From: Pontimonas sp.
GTDB lineage: Bacteria > Actinomycetota > Actinomycetes > Actinomycetales > Microbacteriaceae
DNA length: 64,000 nt
Assembly (NCBI GenBank): GCA_018402295.1
Contig: JAGYJI010000006.1
Coordinates: forward strand, 62,001-126,000
Direction of reading: 5' to 3'
Position numbers and translations under genes: made by a program. This document shows, piece after piece, positions 10,281-19,036 of the stretch. The stretch's first letter is position 1. Every line of letters begins with the position of its first letter. The notes beneath the pieces were generated by a model. It searched no databases, had not been told where the DNA came from, and saw only the letters and a program-made list of their open reading frames with translations.

Positions 10281-10541
10281 GTGTCTCCCTGGTTTCGCTA
10301 CAGCCTCATACGCTTAGGACTCTTTGGGGCAACTTTCAGCCTTCTGATGGTTCTCGGCATCATCTGGTGGGCTTCTGCCCTTTTCGCCACCGCGATCTCG
10401 TTCGCGGTGTCCTACATCTTCTTCTACAAGCTCCGCACCCAGGTGGCAGCTGACTTTGCCGAGCGGGTGAGCAAGTCGAAGGACACGGACGAGGACTCCG
10501 CCATCGAAGATGGCGAGATCGACTCAGAGGGCAATCGCTAA
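10281..10541 (+). CDS. DUF4229 domain protein
   Basis: A small (86-residue) membrane protein with two adjacent helices (about residues 10-30 and 33-48) and an acidic C-terminal tail (DTDEDSAIEDGEID). This matches the actinobacterial DUF4229 family, commonly encoded within the menaquinone gene block. The GTG start lies 14 bases from the divergent PLDc_N start. The 3' end overlaps the menA 3' end on the opposite strand by 18 bases. Function unknown. Confidence 0.7.
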   Translation: MSPWFRYSLIRLGLFGATFSLLMVLGIIWWASALFATAISFAVSYIFFYKLRTQVAADFAERVSKSKDTDEDSAIEDGEIDSEGNR

Positions 10542-11392
10542 CCCCAGCCCCACCGCATAGAGAAGCGCATTCATGGTCATCAGGCCAAGCGCCGTGATGA
10601 GCTCCCGGGGGCTTTTGGCGGCCACCACCATCACGACGATGACTCCGGTCAACACCGAGGTGATGAACACCACCGGGGCGAAGAAAAACAGCATCGAGAG
10701 TGCACCCAGGATGAGGTAGGGCATGAACAAGAACCCGATCAGAATTCCGATGGCGGCCTTTCGACCCACTCGAACCGCCAGAGTGTTTTTCCAGCCTGAG
10801 TGTCCTGCTCGATGTCTCGGATGTTGTTCACCAGCAATACCGCGGCGGCAAAGAACCCGGCAGCGCTGCCGGTCAGCCAGGATTCCGCCGGAATCTCCCC
10901 GATCATGATGGCCGCTGTTCCGGTGGTGGCGACCAGTCCAAAGAACACAAACACGACCAGTTCACCCAAGCCCGCGTAGCCATAGGGCTTGGGGCCTCCG
11001 GTGTAGAGCCAGGCCGCCACCACAGCCAGAATTCCCACCACAGCGAACCACCACAGGCCACTCAGCACAATGACGATTCCACCGGCCACCACGGCAACAC
11101 CAAACGAGACAAACGCTGCTCGTTTGACCAGGTGAGCTTCCACAGCACCCGACCCGGTCAAGCGGGCAGGGCCGACGCGAACATCATCGGTTCCTCGCAC
11201 CCCATCGGAGTAGTCATTGGCGTAGTTCACGCCCACCTGGAGCGACACCGCAACCAGCAGAGCGAGAGTGAACAGCAGTGCATCAAAAGCTCCCGCCAAC
11301 ACTGCAGAACTGGTCCCCAACACCACCGGTGCCAGGGCTAAGGGCAGGGTGCGAAGCCTCGCACCCATCACCCACAGGGCCACGCTTCCCAT
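10524..11392 (-). CDS. menA: 1,4-dihydroxy-2-naphthoate polyprenyltransferase (frameshifted)
   Basis: A UbiA-superfamily integral membrane prenyltransferase that attaches the polyprenyl tail to DHNA. The first aspartate-rich motif (NYANDYSDGVRGTD) and the second (NNIRDIEQDTQAGK) are in the 5' frame (10739-11392). The last three helices are in another frame (10524-10769). The break is at the T5 run 10786-10790 (A5 on the coding strand): adding one A turns GKTLWRFEW into GKNTLAVRVGRKAA, the normal family sequence. The ATG overlaps the menE stop (TGATG). Confidence 0.9.
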
Positions 11393-12535
11393 CAGTGCCC
11401 GGCCTTCACGCGCGCGGTGAGCGCCAGGCGGTCTGGTTTGCCAGAGGGCAACAGGGGAATCTCCGACACTGTCAGAACCCGATCAGGTCTGGCCTCTGGG
11501 CCCAGAGCACTGCCAATACCGAGCCTGCAGCGCGGTCAGGTCAAGATCTTTCGTGGTGACCACCACGGGAACATGCCCCCAGGTCTCGTGTTCATCAGCC
11601 ACCACGACCGCGTCTGGTGCATGAAAGTCACTCTGCACCAACCGTTCGATGCGACCCAGTGCCACCTTGACTCCACCGGAGACGATGACGTCATCGAGTC
11701 GCCCCTGGATGGTGAGCACACCGTGCTCATCAATCGATCCAGCATCATCGCTCAGATACCAGCGGGTGCCGTCTCGCTCCACAAAACTGCGGGCAGCTCC
11801 GCTCTGGGTCCTCAAGATAGGAGTGGGCAAGGGTGGGACCAGCAATCGCGATACGCCCTCGAACTCGGCGATCCGGGTGTCCCCCACAGCTCGCCCGTCC
11901 CACACACATCCGCCGGCAGTCTCGGAGGACCCATAGGTCCTCGTGACGAGGTAGCCAGCCTCCGCAGATCTCTCCAGGAGACTCTGCGGGATAGCTTGTC
12001 CCCCCACCAGAATCCGCTCAAAGCTCTGCATCAACTGGTGCAGCTTTGTCATGGCGGGAGCGTCATCGAGGATTCGGCTTAGTTGGGCGGGAACCACCGA
12101 CGTATAGAGCGGGGTGCCGGCCTCGAGTAGCTCCTGAGCTTTCGACGCCATCGCCACACTCGAAAACGGCTCGGGGTGCAAGACAACAGGTGTTGTCCCA
12201 CTCACCAGGGACCGAGCAATCACCTGAACACCGGCGATGTAGTGGGCGGGGAGTAGCAGCAACCAGGTTCCAGGCTCACCCAGCTCCTCCACCGCAACCC
12301 GAGCACTAGCGAGCACGGCATCAGCACTCAGGGCCACCCGTTTGGGCGCTCCGGTGGTGCCACTGGTTTCGATGACGAGAGCAATCTCGTCGTCGACCTC
12401 GAGTGGTGCCGTGGCGGTGATTTTTGCTCCTCCGGGTCTTGGCAACACCGCAGGACCACCCTCAAACAGGGCCTGGCGAAGTGGTTCCACCAGGGAGCGA
12501 GGGTCACTCACATCAACAACGAGAAGCTCACGCAT
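11392..12535 (-). CDS. menE: o-Succinylbenzoate-CoA ligase (frameshifted near the C-terminus)
   Basis: An ANL-superfamily adenylating enzyme that activates o-succinylbenzoate with CoA. The AMP-binding P-loop is VIETSGTTGAPKRVAL; further motifs are RTYGSSETAGG, WYLSDDAGSID and GRLDDVIVSGGVKV. As sequenced, the ORF stops at 11483. The expected C-terminal end with the catalytic lysine (PLLPSGKPDRLALTARV) lies in another frame and runs to the TGA at 11392, so one base is off near 11510-11520. I prefer the ATG at 12535 over the TTG at 12574, which would overlap menB by 28 bases. Confidence 0.87.
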
Positions 12536-12546
12536 GCGTGGAGTCG

Positions 12547-13458
12547 CTAAATCTGCCAGGGAAAAGGAGACCAATCGGGCTGGCGCTTCTCCAGGAACGC
12601 ATCCCGGCCCTCCACCGCCTCATCAGCTCCATAGGCAAGCCTGGTTGCCTCACCGGCAAACACCTGCTGGCCGACCAGACCATCGTCGGTGGCGTTCAGA
12701 GCAAACTTCACCATCCGAATAGCGGTCGGGCTCTTGGTGAGAATGGTCCTCGCCCACGACACCGCAGCTCGCTCGAGTTCCTCGTGAGGAACAACGGCAT
12801 TCACCGCGCCCATCTCGAGGGCTCGATGGGCGTCGTATTCCTGGCCGAGGAAGAACACTTCCCGGGCAAACTTCTGACCCACCTGCTTGGCGAAATACGC
12901 ACTGCCGTAGCCACCGTCAAACGATCCGACATCCACGTCGGTTTGCTTGAACCTGGCGTGCTCGGCACTGGCAATACTCAGGTCACACACCACATGGAGT
13001 GAGTGTCCGCCCCCGGCAGCCCACCCGGGGATGGCGGCAATCACGACTTTGGGCATAAAACGAATCAGGCGCTGCACCTCGAGGATGTGGAGTCGAGAGG
13101 CCCTGGCCGAATCGACACCTCCGGCATCCTCGGTGGTGGAGTACTGGTAGCCATCCTTACCTCGGATGCGCTGGTCACCACCGGAGCTAAATGACCATCC
13201 GCCATCTTTGGGGCTCGGCCCATTACCGGTGAGGATGACCGCACCCAGAGTGGGAACCAGTCGAGCGTGGTCGAGCACTCGATAGAGCTCATCGACGGTG
13301 TGGGGGCGAAAAGCGTTCCTGACCTCAGGGCGGTTGAAGGCAACCCGAGCCATCGAGTGGGCTTCGTCCTGGTGGTAGGTGACATCGGTGAGGTCCTCAA
13401 AGCCTGGAACCACGCGCCACAGAGCCTCATCAAAGAGGGGTGAGAGTGTTCCAGACAT
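12547..13458 (-). CDS. menB: 1,4-Dihydroxy-2-naphthoyl-CoA synthase
   Basis: A 303-residue crotonase-fold enzyme that cyclises o-succinylbenzoyl-CoA. Visible features are the N-terminal ITYHQDE-like DVTYHQDEAHSMARVAFNRP, the oxyanion-hole region SSGGDQRIRG, the active-site loop GWAAGGGHSLHVVCDL, and the MenB-specific end REGRDAFLEKR-like GRDAFLEKRQPDWSPFPW. The length suits the longer actinobacterial MenB. The frame is intact. It is the first gene of the menB-menE-menA minus-strand run and is divergent from menC. Confidence 0.95.
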   Translation of the reverse strand: MSGTLSPLFDEALWRVVPGFEDLTDVTYHQDEAHSMARVAFNRPEVRNAFRPHTVDELYRVLDHARLVPTLGAVILTGNGPSPKDGGWSFSSGGDQRIRGKDGYQYSTTEDAGGVDSARASRLHILEVQRLIRFMPKVVIAAIPGWAAGGGHSLHVVCDLSIASAEHARFKQTDVDVGSFDGGYGSAYFAKQVGQKFAREVFFLGQEYDAHRALEMGAVNAVVPHEELERAAVSWARTILTKSPTAIRMVKFALNATDDGLVGQQVFAGEATRLAYGADEAVEGRDAFLEKRQPDWSPFPWQI

Positions 13459-13500
13459 GTTCTAAGCCTACGACGGTCAAGTCATGGAAAACTGTGCAGC

Positions 13501-14493
13501 ATGAGCAGAGTCCAGGTTGATGACATTCTCCCGCTCGCTCATGTGGTGTCCATTCCTCTGACCACGGCGTTTCGAGGCCTCACCACCAGGGAGGCACTCC
13601 TCATTGCGGGACCAGAGGGTCCCGCGGAGTGGAGTCCGTTTCTGGAGTATGACGACGCCGAAGCCGCCACCTGGCTTCGAGCCGCACTCGAGCAGGCCTT
13701 TGAATCAGCACCCCCAGCACCTGCAACCATTCGAGTGAATGGCACCATCCCGGCAGTTCCTGCCGATCAGGTGGCAGGCCTGCTCGCTGGGGCCGGGATG
13801 CCCACCACGGTGAAAGTCAAAGTGGGTGGGCCTGGAACAACACTGGCCGAGGATGTGGCGAGGGTGTCTGCTGTTCGAGACGCCCTGGGTCCCACCGGTC
13901 GGATTCGACTCGACGCCAATGGCTCGTGGACGCTCGATGAAGCAGAGCACGCCATCCGGGAGATGGAACTGCTCGACCTTGACTACATCGAACAACCGGT
14001 CAGCGAGCTTTCTGACATGGCGGAGCTTCGCCGGAGGATCACCCGGCTCGGTATCCAGGTGGCAGCGGATGACAGCATTCGGCGCTTGAGTGACATTGAC
14101 GCCGTCATCAAAGCCGCAGCCTGCGATGTCGTGGTGCTGAAAGTCCAGCCACTCGGTGGACTCGAGGCAACCCAGAGGGTTGCCCAGAAGGCACTGACAG
14201 CAGGCCTTGAGGTCGTGGTCTCCAGTGCTCTGGAGACCAGTGTGGGACTGTATCGGGGTGCTCAGATGATCAGCTGGCTCGAGGGCACCACCCCGGTGGT
14301 GCTGGATGCGGGTCTTGGCACGCAGAGTTTTCTGGCAGATGATGTGGTCACCACACCCCTGGTTGCCCAGGCAGGACTGCTCGAGATCACACCACCGGTG
14401 CTCGACATGACCAAAGTTTCTGGCCTTCTGGCAAGCGCTGAGCGCACCGCCTGGTGGCACCAGCGCTTAGAGCGGTGTCTGGCTCTGCTGTAG
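13501..14493 (+). CDS. menC: o-Succinylbenzoate synthase
   Basis: A 330-residue enolase-superfamily dehydratase that converts SHCHC to o-succinylbenzoate. It shows the KVKVG lysine motif, the metal ligands in RLDANGSW, YIEQPV and VAADDSI, and the second catalytic lysine in VLKVQPLGG. The length is normal for actinobacterial MenC. It starts with ATG 42 bases from the divergent menB start, so a shared promoter region is likely. There is no clear Shine-Dalgarno, consistent with a short or absent leader. The frame is intact. Confidence 0.92.
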   Translation: MSRVQVDDILPLAHVVSIPLTTAFRGLTTREALLIAGPEGPAEWSPFLEYDDAEAATWLRAALEQAFESAPPAPATIRVNGTIPAVPADQVAGLLAGAGMPTTVKVKVGGPGTTLAEDVARVSAVRDALGPTGRIRLDANGSWTLDEAEHAIREMELLDLDYIEQPVSELSDMAELRRRITRLGIQVAADDSIRRLSDIDAVIKAAACDVVVLKVQPLGGLEATQRVAQKALTAGLEVVVSSALETSVGLYRGAQMISWLEGTTPVVLDAGLGTQSFLADDVVTTPLVAQAGLLEITPPVLDMTKVSGLLASAERTAWWHQRLERCLALL

Positions 14494-14501
14494 AGGCCGG
14501 T

Positions 14502-15434
14502 TTAGAGACCGGAGTAGGAGTGCAGACCGGTGAAGGCGATATTCACCACGGTGTAGTTGAAAATCACGGCCGCAAAGCCAATGATCGCCAGCCACGCTGC
14601 GCGTGAACCGCGCCACCCCCTGGTGGCACGGGCGTGAATATAGCCGGCGAAGAGCACCCAAATGATGAAGGTCCAGACCTCTTTGACATCCCAACCCCAG
14701 TAGCGACCCCAGGCGCGCTCAGCCCAGATGGCTCCTGCGATGAGGGTGAAGCTCCACATGACAAAACCCACCACGTTCAAGCGATAGGCGAGAGACTCCA
14801 TCACCGAGGAGCTCGGCAACGTGTTCATAATGCGCGCCTTCGCCATCTGCCTCGCCTCATACCGGGCGCGCACCAGCTGAAGGGCTGACAGTGCTGCCCC
14901 CAGGGCAAAGAACGCGGTGGCAAGGCTTGCGACAAAGACGTGAATGACCAACCACGCAGATTGCAGGGCCGGTGGAAGTGGGGTGACATCGACATAGAAG
15001 TTGACGGTCACCACACCGAGAGCAAGAAGCACAAACCCGGTGATGTAGGCGCCCAAATACCCGAGGTCTTTCCAGAACAGGGTTCCTAAGAACACCGCCA
15101 CGATCAGCATGGTGGAGGTCAGACCGAACTCAAACATGTTGGCCCAGGGAACCCGGTTCCCCGCAATTCCTCGACCAATCGTGGCGAGCAGGTGAATAAT
15201 CCACCCCAGCACCAACAGGGTCAGGCCAATGCGCTGGAAAGGACTCCACGTGGTGGGATCCGCGGGAGCTTCTGCTTCTCGGCCACCTCCAGCATCGCCG
15301 CCAGCCATGACCGGCACAGGTTTTGCCGCGGAGCGCTTCGCGAGATCCCAACTGAACGCAAACAATGCCACCGTGTAGACGGCCATCGCCGAATACACCG
15401 CTACCAGGGAGAGATATGCGAAATCCATCATCAC
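14502..15434 (-). CDS. ccsB: Cytochrome c biogenesis protein CcsB (heme-handling subunit, System II)
   Basis: A 310-residue CcsA/ResC-type membrane protein with about eight helices. It carries the heme-binding WWD-type segment WGRYWGWDVKEVWTFIIW. With ResB it forms the System II synthase that exports heme and joins it to CXXCH motifs of apocytochromes. It is the last gene of the minus-strand resA-ccdA-resB-ccsB run and overlaps the resB stop by four bases. The frame is intact. Confidence 0.92.
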   Translation of the reverse strand: MMMDFAYLSLVAVYSAMAVYTVALFAFSWDLAKRSAAKPVPVMAGGDAGGGREAEAPADPTTWSPFQRIGLTLLVLGWIIHLLATIGRGIAGNRVPWANMFEFGLTSTMLIVAVFLGTLFWKDLGYLGAYITGFVLLALGVVTVNFYVDVTPLPPALQSAWLVIHVFVASLATAFFALGAALSALQLVRARYEARQMAKARIMNTLPSSSVMESLAYRLNVVGFVMWSFTLIAGAIWAERAWGRYWGWDVKEVWTFIIWVLFAGYIHARATRGWRGSRAAWLAIIGFAAVIFNYTVVNIAFTGLHSYSGL

Positions 15435-16927
15435 CCCTTCAGTGTAGATTTCGCGCTCTGGGAAAATGCCTCAACCAGCTCATCCAGCCCCTTGGCAAGG
15501 CCCGGGTCCTCTCCTCGGGCGAGTGCTGCGAACTCCACCGTCGATTCACCCTTCTTTCCGGGGGTGACCCGAATCCAGGCGCGGCGTCTGGTCACAAACA
15601 ACGTCACGATGAGTCCCGCCATGATCAGCACGGACGAAATGCCCACCGGTAGTTGGGTGGGGTCGCGGTGAACATCAAAGCTCACAAAGCGTCGAAGCTC
15701 GGTGAACTCCACGGACCCAAGCCCTGAGGGCAGGTCAACGCGCTCCCCCAGACCCATCACGAGTGAGTCCCGACCGGTCTCACCCCCGGTCAACTGGGTC
15801 AGGGAGTCGGTGTCGAGGGAGTACACATTGCGGGGAATCCCCTCGTCCAACCCGAGATCACCCCGGAAAACATTCAGTGTCAACACCGGCTGATCGGGTT
15901 CTGGATACACCGAGGTGAGCGCGCCGGTCTCGAGTGCCACCGCCGAGGGATAGAAGAACCCGATCATGCCCAGTTGAGAGGGCAAACCGTCGGGAATCTT
16001 CACCACACCCAAACTGGTCAAGTTGGAGTCCTGCGGCAAAAAGGCGACCGGTTGGCTAAACACCACATCACCCGCGGGTGAGTAGACGGTAATCCAGGGG
16101 GCAAACCCATTCCCCAGGAGATAGACCGAGGTGCCGTCGTGATCCAGCGGTTGGTTGACCCGAAGCGCTATGTCCCGGGCCCCCTCAGAGTCGGTCAGCG
16201 TCATGTCGGCAACAAAGTCCAGGGGGTTAGCAAACCCGGAGGTGAAGTCGAACTGGTAGGTGGGGGTGAAGTCATTGAGGGTGAGCGAGTAGGGCTCGAG
16301 AGAGGAGTCGGTGAAAAAGCGGCCCGGGTTGAACGAGTCATAGCTGGTGAGCTGGTTGGTGAACGTTTGCCCCTCCACCAACACTCTCTGGCCTTGGTAT
16401 TTAAACCCAGTTCCGAGTGCCAACCCCAACAGGATTCCCACCAGCGCGAAGTGGAACACCAGGTTCGCCGTCTCCCGAAGATATCCGCGCTCGGCCGCAA
16501 CACTGGTGCCCTCCACCTTCACCCGGTAACCATTTGTCCGCAGTGTTTCTTCGGCGGATCGCAGTAGCTCCTCTGGGTCGCCCTCGAGTGTTTCACTCCG
16601 GTAGTGCTCGAGGCGCTCGAGCCTCGAGGGTGTTGCCGGGGGTGGGGAGCGCAGGGCTTTGAGGTGATGAGAGGTGCGAGGCAGGATGCACCCGACCAGG
16701 GAAATAAACAGCAGCAAGTAGATCGAGGAGAACCAGGCCGAGGTGAACGTGTCAAAGAGCTGCAGGGTGTCGAGAATTTCGAAGAGTTCGGGATCCTCTC
16801 TGCGGAACTGAACGACACCGTTGGGGTCACTGGAGCGTTGCGGAACGAGCGAGCCGGGTATGGAGGCGAGCGCCAGCAGCAGCAACAAAATGAGCGCGGT
16901 GCGCATACTGGTGAGCTGGCGCCACAT
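15431..16927 (-). CDS. resB: Cytochrome c biogenesis protein ResB
   Basis: The large System II subunit (Ccs1/ResB), with N-terminal helices (LILLLLLALASIPGSLVPQR and SSIYLLLFISLVGCILPR), a third helix near LVFHFALVGILLGLALG, a long extracytoplasmic domain and a C-terminal helix. The ORF track begins at 17212 inside ccdA, which is not credible. The ATG at 16927 (MWRQLTSMRTAL) is the first standard start. ResB homologues usually carry about 20 more residues, so a TTG at 16939 or a CTG overlapping the ccdA stop are alternatives. It is coupled to ccsB by a 4-bp overlap. Confidence 0.88.
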   Translation of the reverse strand: MWRQLTSMRTALILLLLLALASIPGSLVPQRSSDPNGVVQFRREDPELFEILDTLQLFDTFTSAWFSSIYLLLFISLVGCILPRTSHHLKALRSPPPATPSRLERLEHYRSETLEGDPEELLRSAEETLRTNGYRVKVEGTSVAAERGYLRETANLVFHFALVGILLGLALGTGFKYQGQRVLVEGQTFTNQLTSYDSFNPGRFFTDSSLEPYSLTLNDFTPTYQFDFTSGFANPLDFVADMTLTDSEGARDIALRVNQPLDHDGTSVYLLGNGFAPWITVYSPAGDVVFSQPVAFLPQDSNLTSLGVVKIPDGLPSQLGMIGFFYPSAVALETGALTSVYPEPDQPVLTLNVFRGDLGLDEGIPRNVYSLDTDSLTQLTGGETGRDSLVMGLGERVDLPSGLGSVEFTELRRFVSFDVHRDPTQLPVGISSVLIMAGLIVTLFVTRRRAWIRVTPGKKGESTVEFAALARGEDPGLAKGLDELVEAFSQSAKSTLKG

Positions 16928-16998
16928 GAAAGCGCCCAAACCCCACCAGCCCGAGGGCTGGCTGCTGGATGGGACGCTCCGCGGAGCCGTCGTCGTAA

Positions 16999-17744
16999 TC
17001 AGAGGGGCGTAGTGGTTCCACCGATCACCGCCTGAAGACTCGACATCCAGATTTGCCACACACCCGAGACCATGGCTGTTCCAATGGCCATCAGGATCAC
17101 ACCACCGGCAATGTTGATCGCCCGGATGTGACGCTTCACCCAGTCGACCGCTCCGGTGACCCAGCCAAAGCCGAGCGCAATGAGAAGAAACGGTATTCCC
17201 AACCCCAGGCAATACGCCACAGCGAGCACAGCCGCTCGAGGAACGTCTCCCACGCTAAACGCCAGACGTGTTGACCGCAATCAGGGTGGGGCCAATGCAG
17301 GGCGCCCAGCCCAGACCAAAGACAACACCGAGGATTGGTGCGCCCAGGAACCCATTGGCGCTGGCCAGGGGAAGTTTCGTGGTCCGCTGCAGGAACGACA
17401 CCTGCCCAATAAACACAAAGCCCATCAGGATCAGCAGCAGGCCCGCAATCCGCAGGATGACATCCACCCACGCGATAAGCGCTGCCCCGAGTGAGGCAAA
17501 CACGATGGAGAAACTAATGAACACGGTGGAGAACCCCAGAATGAACAGCAACACCCCCACCACCAGATCGGGTGGTGGGCCGCTTCGTGGTGGTGGAGCC
17601 GGTGAACCCACTGACATAGCCGAGGTATCCGGGGACAAGAGGCAAAACACAGGGTGACGCGAACGCCACGAATCCGGCGGCCAGCGCTATCGGCAAGGCC
17701 AGCAGCAGTGGCCCGGAGAAGACCAGCTCACCGATGGAGCTCAT
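16999..17744 (-). CDS. ccdA: Cytochrome c biogenesis protein CcdA (two frameshifts)
   Basis: A DsbD/CcdA-type thiol electron carrier with six helices that reduces the periplasmic thioredoxin ResA. The first redox cysteine is in AFASPCVLPLVPGYLGYVSG and the second in GWAPCIGPTLIAV. The gene is read in three frames (17514-17744, 17255-17650, 16999-17280). It breaks in the repetitive ACCACC stretch around 17570-17600 and again near 17270, where VNTSGV stops while SVGDVPRAAVLAVAYC continues. The reconstructed length of about 248 residues is normal. The start overlaps the resA stop by four bases. Confidence 0.88.
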
Positions 17745-18340
17745 GAGCCAGGGCCCTCGGCTTGAACATCTCGGATGAGTTCCGCCAACACGTCGGGGTC
17801 GGTGAGGAGCCCGGAAATCCGTGCGGCAACACGACTTTGCTGATCCAGCACCACGGTGGTGGGAACTGCGTTTGGCGCTACTTGGCCAGCAAACGCGAGA
17901 CGAACAGAACCCTGGTTGGTGTCCATGATGGAGGGGTAGGTCACCCCAAACTCGTCAGCGAAGGCCAGTGCCGTGGGGGCTTGGTCGAGGATGTTCACCC
18001 CAATGAAGACAACTCCCTCATCCCTGAATTCTTGGTGGAGTGCCTCCAGGTCGGGGGCTTCCAGGCGACACGGTGGGCACCCGGCATACCAAAAGTTGAC
18101 CACCAGGATCTGGCCCGCATAGTCCGCACTGGAGAAAGTCCCACCCACCTCGAGTGGTCCAGAGAACTCCACCGACCCCGCGCGCGACTCGGGAGCCACC
18201 ACCGTCAGTGCGCCATCACCCGAAATGTAGTTTGCTCCGGTCCCGGCTCGATACTGCTCGGCCAGAGCGTCACCCTCACCCGCGCACCCGCTCAACAGGA
18301 GACCGGCAATAACGAGGCCGGCACCCAGTGCTGCCCTCAC
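17741..18340 (-). CDS. resA: TlpA/ResA-like thioredoxin lipoprotein
   Basis: A 199-residue extracytoplasmic thioredoxin that keeps apocytochrome c cysteines reduced for heme attachment. It has a signal sequence with a lipobox (LLLSGC), an AhpC/TSA-like fold start (VEFSGPLEVGG), the redox motif YAGCPPCR and the cis-proline region NAVPTTVVLD. The GTG at 18340 directly abuts the stop of the histidine phosphatase. It overlaps ccdA by four bases, placing it at the head of the cytochrome maturation block. Confidence 0.9.
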   Translation of the reverse strand: MRAALGAGLVIAGLLLSGCAGEGDALAEQYRAGTGANYISGDGALTVVAPESRAGSVEFSGPLEVGGTFSSADYAGQILVVNFWYAGCPPCRLEAPDLEALHQEFRDEGVVFIGVNILDQAPTALAFADEFGVTYPSIMDTNQGSVRLAFAGQVAPNAVPTTVVLDQQSRVAARISGLLTDPDVLAELIRDVQAEGPGS

Positions 18341-18976
18341 CTAGACGGCTCCCAAATCGATGGCGTCTTCCAGGAGGTCAGCCGCTGGTTCCCGGTAGCT
18401 TTCCTCTTTCCAGCGCTCCGCAACCTTTTTGATGGTGGTGATGCTGGAGAGTGAACACCGCCGCTGCGAGGGCAAGTGCGGCAACGGAATTCCTGCGACG
18501 TATCGATGCATGACCCAAATCGCGACCTGGTGGGTGACGAGCGCCACCTCACCCTCGTCCACGGAGTTCCAGGCATCCTCGGCCACCGCCATCATGCGCT
18601 CGGCAATGTCCCGGTAGGGCTCACCCCAGCTGGGCTTGAACGGGTTGTGAAGCGCCATCCAGGCGGAGGGGTCCCTCAGCAGCCTGGCCGCTGAGAGCCT
18701 GGTCCCCTGGAAATGATTGAGACCCTCGTTCAGGCGCTCGTCAGTCTCAATCGGGCAGACCTAAGTCGGTGGCGAGGGGGCCGCAGATTCTTGCGCTCTT
18801 TGCAGGGGGCTCGCATAGATCTTGGCGATGGGTCGTGTGGCGAGAGCGCTGGCGCTTCTCGCCGCCATCTGGTGGCCGCGATCGCTCAGTCCATACCCGT
18901 CGAGTCGGCCATACAGAATGCGCTCGGGGTTATGCACTTCGCCATGCCTGACAAAGTGGAGGAGGTCTGCTGGCAC
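18341..18976 (-). CDS. Histidine phosphatase (phosphoglycerate mutase-like; two frameshifts)
   Basis: A branch-1 histidine phosphatase. The catalytic RHG is in LLHFVRHGEVHNPE, the phosphate-binding Arg in YASPLQRAQES, and the second His in VALVTHQVAIW. The 5' frame stops near 18758. Adding a G to the G5 run 18776-18780 gives APLATDLGL, and removing one base of the GGG at 18753-18755 gives PIETDERLNEGLNHFQG, which leads into the intact 3' ORF. Both are single-base homopolymer changes. The substrate is unknown. It is translated directly ahead of resA, so it probably shares that transcript. Confidence 0.8.
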
Positions 18977-19036
18977 CCCCTCATTCTACGAGGAGCAAGC
19001 TCGGGAGAATCTGGGTCCGGGCTAGACTCGACTCTC

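Noticed and set aside
15431-17212. resB starting at 17212 as in the ORF track
   Set aside because: The first 90 codons overlap ccdA in another frame and have no signal or homology; a start near 16927-17010 fits ResB.
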